Under the pieces are notes generated by a model. It was given only the letters and a program-made list of their open reading frames with translations. It made no database searches and was not told the origin of the DNA. A stretch of DNA of 32,316 bases from Bacteroides sp. CAG:545 (GTDB lineage Bacteria > Bacteroidota > Bacteroidia > Bacteroidales > UBA932): assembly GCA_000432515.1 (NCBI GenBank), contig HF996030.1, forward strand, positions 15,220 through 47,535, in the 5' to 3' direction. The position numbers were made by a program, and so were the translations under genes. Numbering within the stretch: position 1 is the stretch's first letter; the number at the start of each line of letters is the position of its first letter. This document shows positions 16,945 through 25,453 of this stretch, in pieces.

Positions 16945-17475
16945 CTACGACCGGAACTTGGTTTTCAGTTCGCTGAGTGCCAGAGTGATATGTCTCTCAA
17001 CTGTCTTTTCGGACAATTTGAGTTCTTCAGATATTGAGCGGTTTGTTTCCCCTTCCATTTTCATATCAATCACGGTCTTACGCTGTTTTGGCAATGTTTT
17101 CACAGCATCGTCAAGCATTTTCCTGCGTTCTTTCCTGAGCAGTTCCTCCTCCACTGAAAGCATAGTTTTGTCCTCTATTTTGGATTCTTCCACCTGCGCA
17201 AATGACTTCCTGTCACGGAGAAAAGTGAATGCGCTGTTCCGAGCTATCACATAGAGCAATTTTTCCACCGAGGCGACAGAATCAAGCCGGTCGCGATTCT
17301 TCCACAGTTTCATAAAGACCTCCTGGACTATGTCTTTCGCCGAGTTCGCATCTCCAACAATCTTGGTGACAAATCGCAGATACACAGCATAATAACGGAC
17401 AAAGAGATGACGCCACGCCTCGGCATCACCTGTTCTGAGTCCGTTCACAAATCCGCTGTCATCCGTCTTTCCCAT
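16945..17475 (-). CDS. ECF-subfamily RNA polymerase sigma factor
   Basis: A transcription initiation factor of 176 residues. Region 2 has RYYAVYLRFVTKIVG and the DIVQEVFMKLWKN core-binding segment. Region 4 (TLPKQRKTVIDMKMEG, RSISEELKLSEKTVERHI) is a helix-turn-helix for the -35 element. The frame is open up to 17562, but I chose the ATG at 17475 because a consensus promoter lies at 17502-17533, inside the longer version. The gene heads the fecR-susC-susD operon on the minus strand. It is presumed to activate this operon once released by FecR. Confidence 0.93.
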   Translation of the reverse strand: MGKTDDSGFVNGLRTGDAEAWRHLFVRYYAVYLRFVTKIVGDANSAKDIVQEVFMKLWKNRDRLDSVASVEKLLYVIARNSAFTFLRDRKSFAQVEESKIEDKTMLSVEEELLRKERRKMLDDAVKTLPKQRKTVIDMKMEGETNRSISEELKLSEKTVERHITLALSELKTKFRS

Positions 17476-17501
17476 TGAAGTCTGTGGTTGTTTTGACGAG
17501 G

Positions 17502-17533
17502 CAAATATAGAAAAGTTTTTATATCTGCTCAAA
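17502..17533 (-). promoter_or_regulatory. Consensus Bacteroidota promoter of the sigma-fecR-susCD operon
   Basis: On the minus strand: TTTG (17530-17533), a 20-base spacer, TATATTTG (17502-17509). This is a full match to the primary-sigma consensus. It places the transcript start near 17495, about 20 bases before the ATG at 17475. A primary-sigma promoter implies basal expression of the regulators independent of the ECF sigma factor. Confidence 0.8.
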
Positions 17534-17594
17534 TCCGGATAAAAGATAATGCTTCTGAACATTTACAGTTTTATGAGAACAATGCCGTCTGACA

Positions 17595-17744
17595 ACTCCC
17601 GCCAGGACGCGCAACGCGTATTCCGCTGGCTATCAGTAATTTATGCATTTTCAGAGTTGTAAAAACCACAACTCTGATTTCGGTTAAACAACTGATATGC
17701 AGCTACTTACAGGTTGCACTACAACTGCGGGGACGCTGGCCTTT
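17595..17744 (+). repeat. Dispersed ~150-bp repeat, copy B
   Basis: Second copy of the element at 4307-4458, same orientation. Here the central hairpin is a perfect nine-pair stem (CAGAGTTGT with ACAACTCTG, 17651-17675) around a seven-base loop. It fills most of the 17563-17828 gap between the sigma gene and the nuclease gene. In the remaining ~85 bases before 17829 I see no clear promoter match. Confidence 0.88.
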
Positions 17745-17828
17745 AAGGATTACTGAATATTTTTTACTAACGCGGGATGTCGAACTGGTCGGCAAAAGAG
17801 ACAGTCATCAGTTTAGAAACTACATATT

Positions 17829-19550
17829 ATGAGAAAATACATATTACCCATCCTACTGATTGTTACGCTTGTTTTCGGTTTCAATGCATGTAAGCCGGAG
17901 AGCGTACCGGAAAAGCCTGATCAGGAGCAGCCTGCTCCAAAACCTGAACCGGAACCAGAGCCGGAACCAGAGCCGAATCCTGAACCCGAACCTGAGCCTG
18001 AGCCAAAACCAGAACCGGAACCATCTGAGACCGTCATTTACTACGACAATCTCGACAAGGTTAAATCTGATGTGAACAACAATTACTTCAACACCTGGAG
18101 TGACTGCCGCAACATGGAAGGCACAGGCATTGCCACTGTCACCTATGACGGCTCCTACACCTCCGTACGAAGCAGTTTCTCGTCCACCGGATACCCAGGA
18201 GCTTCGGGAGTCAATGGAGTATATTACAGCAGAGACGGCGCCCGGATAGAAATCAACGGCATCGGACTGCCGTCAGACAAACGCACTTACAAACTCACGG
18301 TCGGAATGTGCGCTTTCAAGAAGGACGTCGTGCCGAACAAGACCTTCACCATCACGGTTTCCGATGAGCATGGCAAGAAGAGCTACAATCTGAGCTATAC
18401 AGTCCAAAAATATGGACAGTCATGGTTTCTTGCCACATCCGTCTTCGAAATAAGCGCCAGCGAAACGACCAGGCTGAACATAAAGATCACCGCGCTTGCA
18501 GACGGAGCACACGGCCGCACTGACGACCTCAGACTCGTGACGACTACCGAAACCGCATCTGAGACATTCGATTTCGGACACGGAGCGGAGACGGGCAAGG
18601 ATTATATAGAAAGACCTGCCACACTCAAGGCCAATGCCGACTACAAATATGTGGACCACAGAGGGAAAACCTACAGATCCCAAAAGGATGTCCGCAATTA
18701 TGAAGCCTGCTACGACATCCGTCGCCACAACCCTATGTGGGTAGCCTATCCTTGTCATGAAATCTATTGGGAAGGAGGCTACACCCGTCCGAGACCTGAT
18801 CCTTGGAGACCAGACCCGTCTTTCAGCGAAAGCGAGCAGTCGATCATATACGCAAGCGACTGGAACAGCTGGCCGTGGAGCACGACAAGCGGAAAGCCAA
18901 GCGACAAGCATTATTACTGGTCACCTCTGCCTACAGACAACAAGACCACAGTCGGCAAAGGACACATGATGCGCTCGGCTGAAAGAGGCTGCGGAAACTC
19001 CAGCAAACTGTTTGACCTCAACACTCAGACCTTCTATCCTACCAACATTGCTCCTGAACGGTATCTGAATGAGACCGAAACAGACTCCCATTGGTCAATG
19101 GTGGAATACATCCTGCCTAACGAGTGGAGATGCAGCGACACGCTTTACGTGGTGGTCGGATGCTATTACGGTGATGACACATGGGTACTGAAAGATGCCT
19201 GCAACTGGGGAGAAACCAGTTCAAAATCAAAGGATTGCCTTATGCCGACCGCCAGATACAAACTCGTCATGAGGACGAAGAGCGGCTCAATAGGCAAACC
19301 CATCTGGGAGTGCTCAGCAGATGAAGTGATGGCGATTGGATTCTGGTTTCCACAGAGCTTCACAGGAGAAAAACTCAATTCGCTTCCGCCACTTGCAGAC
19401 TACATCTATCCGGTTGCAGATATTGAAAGGATGATCGGCGGAGAATTCGATTTCTTCCCTCTTGCTCCGGAAGGAGTCAAGAACAGCTGCAACATCAGCG
19501 ACTGGCCGGGCCTTTCATCCATCGCAGGCAAGCCGTCCGGCAAGGGATAG
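17829..19550 (+). CDS. Secreted lipoprotein DNA/RNA non-specific endonuclease
   Basis: A 573-residue lipoprotein: signal peptide with Cys21 (FNAC), then a Pro-Glu-rich linker (about 36-66, PEPEPE pattern). Next is a beta-rich region (about 68-245, unrecognised, opening IYYDNLDKVKSD), then a C-terminal domain of the NucA/Serratia endonuclease type (about 268-560). Catalytic-site candidates are the GKGHMMRSAER block (His379, in place of the usual DRGH), Asn406 in FYPTNIAPE, and Trp422 and Glu426 in HWSMVE. The Asp of DRGH is replaced (VGKGH), which is unusual but keeps the general-base His. By inference it degrades extracellular nucleic acid at the cell surface. The linker is encoded by imprecise GAACCG-like hexamers that could change length by slippage. 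Its stop is eight bases from the convergent prmA stop. Confidence 0.82.
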   Translation: MRKYILPILLIVTLVFGFNACKPESVPEKPDQEQPAPKPEPEPEPEPEPNPEPEPEPEPKPEPEPSETVIYYDNLDKVKSDVNNNYFNTWSDCRNMEGTGIATVTYDGSYTSVRSSFSSTGYPGASGVNGVYYSRDGARIEINGIGLPSDKRTYKLTVGMCAFKKDVVPNKTFTITVSDEHGKKSYNLSYTVQKYGQSWFLATSVFEISASETTRLNIKITALADGAHGRTDDLRLVTTTETASETFDFGHGAETGKDYIERPATLKANADYKYVDHRGKTYRSQKDVRNYEACYDIRRHNPMWVAYPCHEIYWEGGYTRPRPDPWRPDPSFSESEQSIIYASDWNSWPWSTTSGKPSDKHYYWSPLPTDNKTTVGKGHMMRSAERGCGNSSKLFDLNTQTFYPTNIAPERYLNETETDSHWSMVEYILPNEWRCSDTLYVVVGCYYGDDTWVLKDACNWGETSSKSKDCLMPTARYKLVMRTKSGSIGKPIWECSADEVMAIGFWFPQSFTGEKLNSLPPLADYIYPVADIERMIGGEFDFFPLAPEGVKNSCNISDWPGLSSIAGKPSGKG

Positions 19551-19558
19551 TAAGTTAA

Positions 19559-20443
19559 TTACGACAATATAGAAGACACTGTGACGGGTGACTCTTTCCT
19601 CAACTTGAGGCAGGACCATCCGTCACGTGTTTTATGTCCCTCGAGCCGCAGCCCGTATTTTCCGGTTTCTTTCAATATGTCCTCAACGTCGTCTTCATAG
19701 AAGCCGCTCAGCAGCAGCAATCCGTTCTGTTTCAATGACTTTACATAAGTACGTAAGTCCATCAGGATAATATTGCGGTGGATATTGGCAAGGAGCACAT
19801 TGTACTTTCCGGCCTGAAGAAGCGAAGCGTCTCCGCAATAGGTCTCCACCTTGCGTCCGACGCGGTTCAGCCTTGCATTGTCATAAGCCGAGCGCGCAGC
19901 GACAGCATCTATGTCAATGCCGAAAACTCTCGAAGCCCCCATCTTGGCAGCCAGAATCGCGAGCAGAGCAGTGCCGCAACCCATATCCATAACGACATTG
20001 TCGCGGATTTCACCGGCATCTTCCAGCATCGTCTCCATCATCATATACGTGGTTTCGTGGTGGCCGGTGCCGAACGCCATCTCAGGGCGGAGACGGATAT
20101 TGTACCTCGTCCGCGGAGTGGTCCTGTCATCGGCCTGCTTTATGGTTACCTTGCCATCCACGACAATCGGCTGAAAAGCATTCTCCCACTGCGCATTCCA
20201 ATTATGGAACGGCACTGGAGCAGCCTCAAACGAGGTTTTGAACGGCAGACCGGAAAGCACAGCCTTCAATGCGAACCTGTCGAACTGCGGCTTCTGGATA
20301 TAACATTTCACATCACTTTCGCCTATCACGAAAGAGTCATAAGGCAGGTCCGAAAGCATCGCTTCCAGAATCTCCGCATTCTCTTCAGAAAAAGGGTCAA
20401 TGCTGACCTTTACCTCTATGTAATCGCTACTGTCCATTTTCAT
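19559..20443 (-). CDS. prmA: Ribosomal protein L11 methyltransferase
   Basis: Transfers methyl groups from S-adenosylmethionine to ribosomal protein L11. Visible blocks are an N-terminal substrate-recognition domain (EVKVSIDPFSEENAEIL), RPEMAFGTGHHETT, the SAM motif MDMGCGTALLAILAAKMGA, the acidic FGIDID and LLANIHRNI. The frame is open further upstream, but the domain begins at MKMDSSDYIEV, so I set the start at 20443 (ATG AAA ATG; the second ATG at 20437 is equally possible). That gives 294 residues, the usual size. The start overlaps the end of the AsmA-family gene by 17 bases, suggesting coupling. Confidence 0.93.
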   Translation of the reverse strand: MKMDSSDYIEVKVSIDPFSEENAEILEAMLSDLPYDSFVIGESDVKCYIQKPQFDRFALKAVLSGLPFKTSFEAAPVPFHNWNAQWENAFQPIVVDGKVTIKQADDRTTPRTRYNIRLRPEMAFGTGHHETTYMMMETMLEDAGEIRDNVVMDMGCGTALLAILAAKMGASRVFGIDIDAVAARSAYDNARLNRVGRKVETYCGDASLLQAGKYNVLLANIHRNIILMDLRTYVKSLKQNGLLLLSGFYEDDVEDILKETGKYGLRLEGHKTRDGWSCLKLRKESPVTVSSILS

Positions 20444-23400
20444 TGTCCTCTGCCGGCAAGACTGCCGCCTCACTATTTTTAGCCTGACGTTTCTGTTCAC
20501 GTTTTCTGCGGCGGGCCGCCTTCCTGTCCTCGCGGGCTGCATTGTCCTGGACGAACTGCTGCTTCTGGGACACCTCCTGCACTACAGGAATCAGGCTAAG
20601 TGAATCCATACGCGCATTCAATGCAGAGTCCACAGGGGTGTCATAGGCCGTCTGGAGCGAATCCAGCATCTTCCTGTGGCCGCCGTCCAGTGAATCCAGC
20701 TTGGCATCAGGGTTGAAGCCCATGGCGACTTTCTGCGAGTCGATGGAACTGCGCATCTGAACATTCTGCTTGACAGCCAGATCAACACCCTTCGTAAAGA
20801 TATTGTGGATAGAGCGGACAAGGTTCATCTGCAGCGTATCTATCTGCGCCGTGAATACAGGCACCTTGGTATTCTTGTACTGGGCCTTGCCTATACGGTA
20901 CTTCCAGTTGTCGAAGTTACCGAAAATGTTTATTCCGAAGCGGAACGGAATAGGCGACTTGAGCACTGAAACGTGATACTTGAAAGTCTGGTCGAAGTTC
21001 TGCAGTCCGCTCATTGCCAATGTGTAACGGTCAATCTTAAGAACGAACGGGAACACCTCCAGCTTGTTGTCGCTGATAAGACCGCTAACTGACATGTCGG
21101 ACACCTTGCCCATCTTCTTGTTCTTGAACATCAGCAGTTTCGCGAGCTTCCTGAACTCAGGACTCTCTTCCAGGACCACATCCCTACCGCTGATTTTCAT
21201 GATTCCGTTCATTGACTTGGTAACGAAATTCATATTGGTATCCAAGTCCGTGGTAGCCGCCATTTCGCAGTCGAGCATTCCCTTGAACGAAGTAAGCATC
21301 GGCATTATCGAATCCACCGCCGGGAACAGCTGGACCACCTTGTCCGCCGTGATGTCGGAAAGATTCAGGTCGAAACCGGCCTTGATGTCCTGCTTGCTCT
21401 TGGTGGAATAGAAACCTTCGAAGAAGATATCCCCCATATTGGAGGTGGCCAATGTATTGGTCAGCTGGATACAACGCTCTTTCATCGTCATGTCCGCAGC
21501 AAGCCAGGTCACATTCAGATCAGAGTAGTTCACCTCATTGGCCTGGAGCGAGATGTTAGCTATCAGGTTCGCCGGAACCACCACGAGAGCATAGGCACTG
21601 TCCTGGACCGTTTCGTGGACCTGTGAGACCTTGGCCAGATATGTGGCATCATCCTCTGAAGAGACATTGGCAATGGACTCCGGGGTGAACTTGGTGCCGG
21701 CAGTGTATGCGGTAAGCAGTTCATTGGCATCAATCTTCTGCGACGTCAGTTTCAGATCCAACTTCAGTGGCCCCCGGCCGAGCAATGCCCTGCGCAGACC
21801 GCTCAGGACGCCGTTTGCTGAGATATCAGACGCTCCAGGCCTGAATGTGAAATTGTCCAGATGGACAGCATCATTGGTAACCGTTCCCCTCACATCCTCG
21901 ATGACGTTCTTCAACGGGAAATATGGAGTGATCACCATACCCTTGCTGATATTGAGACTTCCGGCCAGATTCCACTCCTTCAGATATTTGGCCATCGTCT
22001 CATTGAGAGTTATGTCAATGTCCTTCTTCCTGAAATCCGCCTCCTTGATGAAATCCGGCACCGGACGTCCTGCCATCCTCGCCCTTATCATCTTGACAAA
22101 CAGCGAATCGCGAGGCGTTCCCGGATAAACCCTCTGCAACGAATCCAGGAAATGATGTCTGCGCTGGTTGCTTTCATACGCAGTCATCACCGCCGAGGCA
22201 GAGAATTTGGCATCCTTGAAACCGTATCTGTTCACGCCTTCACGGGCGAATATCCTCGAATTGGAACTTGACACTGACAATCTCGGCTCCAGCTTGTCCC
22301 CTCTGACTTTATGTGAGAAATTGAAAGTATTAGTCGAGCCAAGGATGCCTGCAAACAGGGAATCAGTACCATTGAACAGAAGTTTCTTCATGGAGACTGT
22401 TCCCACCAGCGGGTGCTTATCCCCTTCCAGTTCGCCTGAATTTATCCGTGCTGCATTCTGGGCCTCGGCATTGACACCGGTGACATTCACCTTTATATCC
22501 TTGCCGTATGTTGCGGACAGCGAGTCCACCTTGGCCGTAAGTGCCAGAACCTCAGTACCTTTCGGGATACTGCTGTCCACCTTGTTCTTTATGGTGGAGA
22601 TGGCGATTTCAGGGCCGCCTATCCATGCATCCAGGGTGTCCGCCTGAGATTTCACCACAATATTCCTGCTTCTGACATAGCCGTCAAGCCGTGCCTTGTA
22701 GAAATTGTACATGTTCAGCTGCGACATCCTGATCTTACCGGTAAGCACTCCGTCCAAATCTCCGGAGACGCTGTAGCCCAACGAATCAGGCACGAACGCC
22801 ATCATCTCATCGAGCGACGCATAAGCGATTCCCTCAATGTCCATAAGAGGGTCATCCCCCGCAAGGTCGGACACCGTTCCGGACACATCGAGATCGATAC
22901 CGCCGAAGTTCAGACAGACATTGTCAATGTTGACATCCAGTTTCCCGACATTGTCCGTGGCGGCATTGATGTCCGCCGCTACTGTTCCGGAAGGGATTCC
23001 CGGATAATCCACAGCGGCTTTCGGAAGCACCAGTTCAGCTATCAGCTCAGGCAATGTGTTCCTGGCAGGGTTCCAATATCCGTCGCAGAGCGCCGTAAAC
23101 GTGACTTTCGCATCCGTCTTGAGCTGCTCGGCTTCAGGGAAGAAATTCTTTCCGAAATAGTCAATCAGTTCCGAAACGCGGCAGTCATTGATGGATGCCT
23201 CAGCCCTTACATAGGTGCTGTCCCCATAGTATGCAACATCGCCCATTCCCTTGACATTCACCGTAGCCAGGGAAACCTCGAAGTCACGCCATGAAACTTT
23301 GGCCGCTTCATCTGATTTAGGGAAGCTGATGTCACCTTTGACTGACAGCGGAAGCATCACACGGCCATATTCGCTCATTCCGAGGAATGTCTTGGCGGTA

Positions 23401-24261
23401 GCGTCCACGCTCATGACCTTGTCCTTTTCATGAATATGGAAATGATCCATTGCCACAGCCAATGTATCGGCCGGCAATCTTCCGGACACGAAGAGGCTGT
23501 CCACCTTGAGGCCCAGCCGGTTGGCTGATGTCGAGACATTGGTCAGTTTGCCGTCGAACTTGAGCTGCTTGAGGAGAACCGCCGCATAAATGGTGTCGGC
23601 ACAGTCAGTATAGACTATCTTCGGCCGTCCTGTCATATTGATTTTGTTCACGACTATCGGGGGCAATGAAGTGGCTGTAGTGTCGCTTTCCGCTTCCTCG
23701 TCCACTACCGCCTGCACTTTCAGGACATTTCCGTTCTCCCTCGTCCACTACCGCCTGCACTTTCAGGACATTCCAGTTCGCATCTTCACCGCCATAGTAA
23801 TGCGCGAAGAAATGCGGTTTGTCCATGCTGACCTCGCGGATATGGATTTTTCCGAACAACGCCTTCAAGTAATTGACTGACAATGTGGTCTTGCGGATAG
23901 CCGCCAATGTGTCAGCAGATTCCGCCCTGCCCGCATGGCGAAGGATTCCGTCAATTCCGACTGAGTCGTAACGTGCATACCTGTCGTGAGGGTATGTGAC
24001 CACCACATCCTCCACATCGAGCTGAAGGTTCGGGAAACTTTTCAGCATGGACGCGCTGATTTTCCCTATGTGCACATCGGCGTCAACATATTCCGGAATA
24101 TATTTCTCCGCCATTCTTGTCAAGAACGAAGAATTCAGCAGAAACTGCAATACCACGAGCAGCGCCGCCCATATTCCGACCACTGTGGCCACTGTAATTT
24201 TAAGCCAGCGGAACCACTTGCTTTTCAATGACTTATTTTCTTTACCTCTATCCATATCCAT
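20427..24261 (-). pseudogene. AsmA-family protein gene, frameshifted by a 43-bp tandem duplication
   Basis: Encodes a large envelope protein of the AsmA superfamily. Members have one N-terminal membrane anchor and a long repetitive beta-structure, and in other bacteria are linked to outer-membrane lipid homeostasis. The upstream piece (23605-24261) carries the basic N-terminus, a transmembrane helix (about 20-43) and the typical FLTRMAEKYIPEYVDADVHIGKISASML opening. The downstream piece (20427-23717 frame) carries the rest, ending in a Lys/Arg-rich tail (about 1050-1096). The two are joined at a 43-bp near-duplicate (23696-23781). The period is not a multiple of three and shifts the frame. 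Removing one unit gives a continuous frame of about 1263 residues through ANWNVLKVQAVVDEEAESD. A TATATTTG element lies upstream at 24302-24309. Confidence 0.85.
23696..23781. repeat. 43-bp tandem duplication in the AsmA-family gene
   Basis: Two units begin at 23696 and 23739. The first 34 bases of each (CCTCGTCCACTACCGCCTGC and following, to GGACATT) are identical; the last nine differ slightly. On the minus strand both units encode NVLKVQAVVDE, but in different frames relative to the rest of the gene. Slipped-strand or recombinational loss of one unit would restore the reading frame. Confidence 0.92.
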
Positions 24262-24301
24262 TTACTGTCAGAAGTACTTTCATTCTATTTCACTAAACTT
24301 A

Positions 24302-24309
24302 CAAATATA
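24302..24309 (-). promoter_or_regulatory. -7 element of the AsmA-family gene promoter
   Basis: TATATTTG on the minus strand, fitting TAnnTTTG. The -33 region is only T-rich (TTTTCC, 20 bases away). Transcription would start near 24295, about 34 bases before the ATG at 24261. Confidence 0.6.
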
Positions 24310-24362
24310 GTGAAAGCTGAGAGAAAAGGAAAATGATATTATCCGCCGGTAGGCGGGAAACG

Positions 24363-24397
24363 AAAAAAGCCGGCTGGAAAACGGATTTCCAACCGGC
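24363..24397 (-). terminator. Intrinsic terminator after rpsU
   Basis: GCCGGcTGGAAA (24369-24380) pairs with TTTCCAaCCGGC (24386-24397) around ACGGA, with one mismatch. It is followed on the minus strand by six T (A-run at 24363-24368). It insulates rpsU from the AsmA-family gene. A second small hairpin, CCGCC-GGTA-GGCGG, lies at 24343-24356. Confidence 0.82.
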
Positions 24398-24436
24398 GTA
24401 TATCATTTTCAGATATATTAACTGTACAAGGCAGGT

Positions 24437-24631
24437 TTACTGCTCGTCCTCAAGCTGCAGATGCTGTACGTAGATAGCCTTCTGAAGCTGCTCTCTCTTC
24501 CTGACAGATGGTTTCACGAAGTTCTTTCTGGCACGAAGCTCGCGGATAGCACCTGTTTTTTCGAATTTCCTCTTGAATCTCTTGAGAGCTCTCTCGATGT
24601 TCTCACCTTCCTTAAGCGGTACAATAATCAT
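24437..24631 (-). CDS. rpsU: Small ribosomal subunit protein bS21
   Basis: A 64-residue basic protein of the 30S subunit, located near the 3' end of 16S rRNA. It starts MIIVPLKEGENIERALKRFKRKFEKTG and ends with the acidic HLQLEDEQ. The frame is open upstream, but the protein family starts here. The ATG at 24631 is preceded by an exceptionally strong Shine-Dalgarno site, unlike most genes in the window. The gene is monocistronic, with its own promoter and terminator. Confidence 0.95.
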   Translation of the reverse strand: MIIVPLKEGENIERALKRFKRKFEKTGAIRELRARKNFVKPSVRKREQLQKAIYVQHLQLEDEQ

Positions 24632-24637
24632 ATCTGA

Positions 24638-24649
24638 ATCACCTCCTTT
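24638..24649 (-). promoter_or_regulatory. Extended Shine-Dalgarno site of rpsU
   Basis: On the minus strand AAAGGAGGTGAT, complementary over 12 bases to the conserved 16S rRNA 3' tail, six bases before the ATG at its near end. Bacteroidota genes generally lack such sites. In this phylum bS21 helps hide the anti-Shine-Dalgarno tail, so a strong site on its own gene fits autoregulation. Confidence 0.9.
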
Positions 24650-24707
24650 TTTTAATAAATTCCTAAAACCGATTGAGTTACGTGTGTCCATCCTGAATTA
24701 GCGGGTG

Positions 24708-24715
24708 CAAAGTTA
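24708..24715 (-). promoter_or_regulatory. -7 element of the rpsU promoter
   Basis: TAACTTTG on the minus strand fits TAnnTTTG. A TTG-containing -33 candidate lies about 22 bases further upstream. The transcript start would be near 24700, giving a ~70-base leader before the ATG at 24631. Confidence 0.6.
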
Positions 24716-24740
24716 CAACAATTATCCGGATTTCCGACAA

Positions 24741-25448
24741 TCATTGACCGATTTTTTCCTGAAAAATTTTCATTCCGTCAGTGGCCTTGGCCATGATATG
24801 CTGGATCCTGCTGTCTCGGACATTGACCTGACCCGGGTCGATCAGATAAATCGGCGTGTCGAGCGACGCGTAGCGGTACAGTCCCGCTGCAGGATAAACA
24901 CTCAGCGACGTGCCGACAATCAGAAGGATGTCAGCATCGGACACTATGTCGATGGCCCTTTCGATTTTCGGCACCGGCTCGCCGAACCAGACGATGTGAG
25001 GACGCAGCTGGTGGCCATTCGGTGCCTTGTCGCCAAGATGCACCTCCGAGTAACCGATATCGAAGACAGTCTTCTCCGAAAATCCGTCTTCTTCATTGCA
25101 ACAGTTCTCCGGCCTTACTTTCGTCAATTCCCCATGAAGATGGAGGACATTGGAACTGCCCGCCCTCTCATGAAGATTATCCACATTCTGCGTAATCACA
25201 TTGACATTGAAACTATCCTGAAGCGAAGCGATGGCACGGTGTGCGTCATTGGGTCTTACCCCTTCGAGCTCATGCCTCCTTATATTATAGAAGTCGAGCA
25301 TCAGGCCCGGATTCTTGTACCAGCCCTCGATGGACGCGACTTGCTGCGGGTCGTAATTGTCCCACAGACCGCCATTGTCACGGAACGTGCTGATTCCGCT
25401 CTCGGCGCTCACACCGGCGCCAGTAAGCACCACAAGTTTCTGTTTCAT
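24741..25448 (-). CDS. cobB: NAD-dependent protein deacylase (sirtuin, CobB-like)
   Basis: Removes acyl groups from protein lysines using NAD+. Family blocks in the 235 residues: GAGVSAESGISTFRD (10-24), TQNVDNLHERAG (86-97), catalytic His105 in HLHGEL, and RPHIVWFGE (149-157). Tyr54 and Arg57 in FYNIRR match the Tyr-x-x-Arg pair that class III sirtuins use for succinyl- and malonyl-lysine. The zinc-binding segment is abnormal: only the adjacent Cys116-Cys117 are present where four spaced cysteines are usual. It starts five bases after the stop of the NTPase gene upstream, so the two probably share a transcript. Confidence 0.92.
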   Translation of the reverse strand: MKQKLVVLTGAGVSAESGISTFRDNGGLWDNYDPQQVASIEGWYKNPGLMLDFYNIRRHELEGVRPNDAHRAIASLQDSFNVNVITQNVDNLHERAGSSNVLHLHGELTKVRPENCCNEEDGFSEKTVFDIGYSEVHLGDKAPNGHQLRPHIVWFGEPVPKIERAIDIVSDADILLIVGTSLSVYPAAGLYRYASLDTPIYLIDPGQVNVRDSRIQHIMAKATDGMKIFQEKIGQ

Positions 25449-25453
25449 ACAGT

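Noticed and set aside
17476..17562. Longer N-terminus of the ECF sigma factor
   Set aside because: A consensus promoter lies inside this stretch, and the sigma region 2 homology begins after the ATG at 17475.
4307..17744. Insertion sequence or integrative element with its own recombinase
   Set aside because: No transposase, integrase, relaxase or terminal inverted repeats can be seen between or beside the direct repeats.
24632..24691. Twenty extra N-terminal residues on rpsU
   Set aside because: The family starts at MIIVPLKEGE, and the Shine-Dalgarno site sits just before that ATG.
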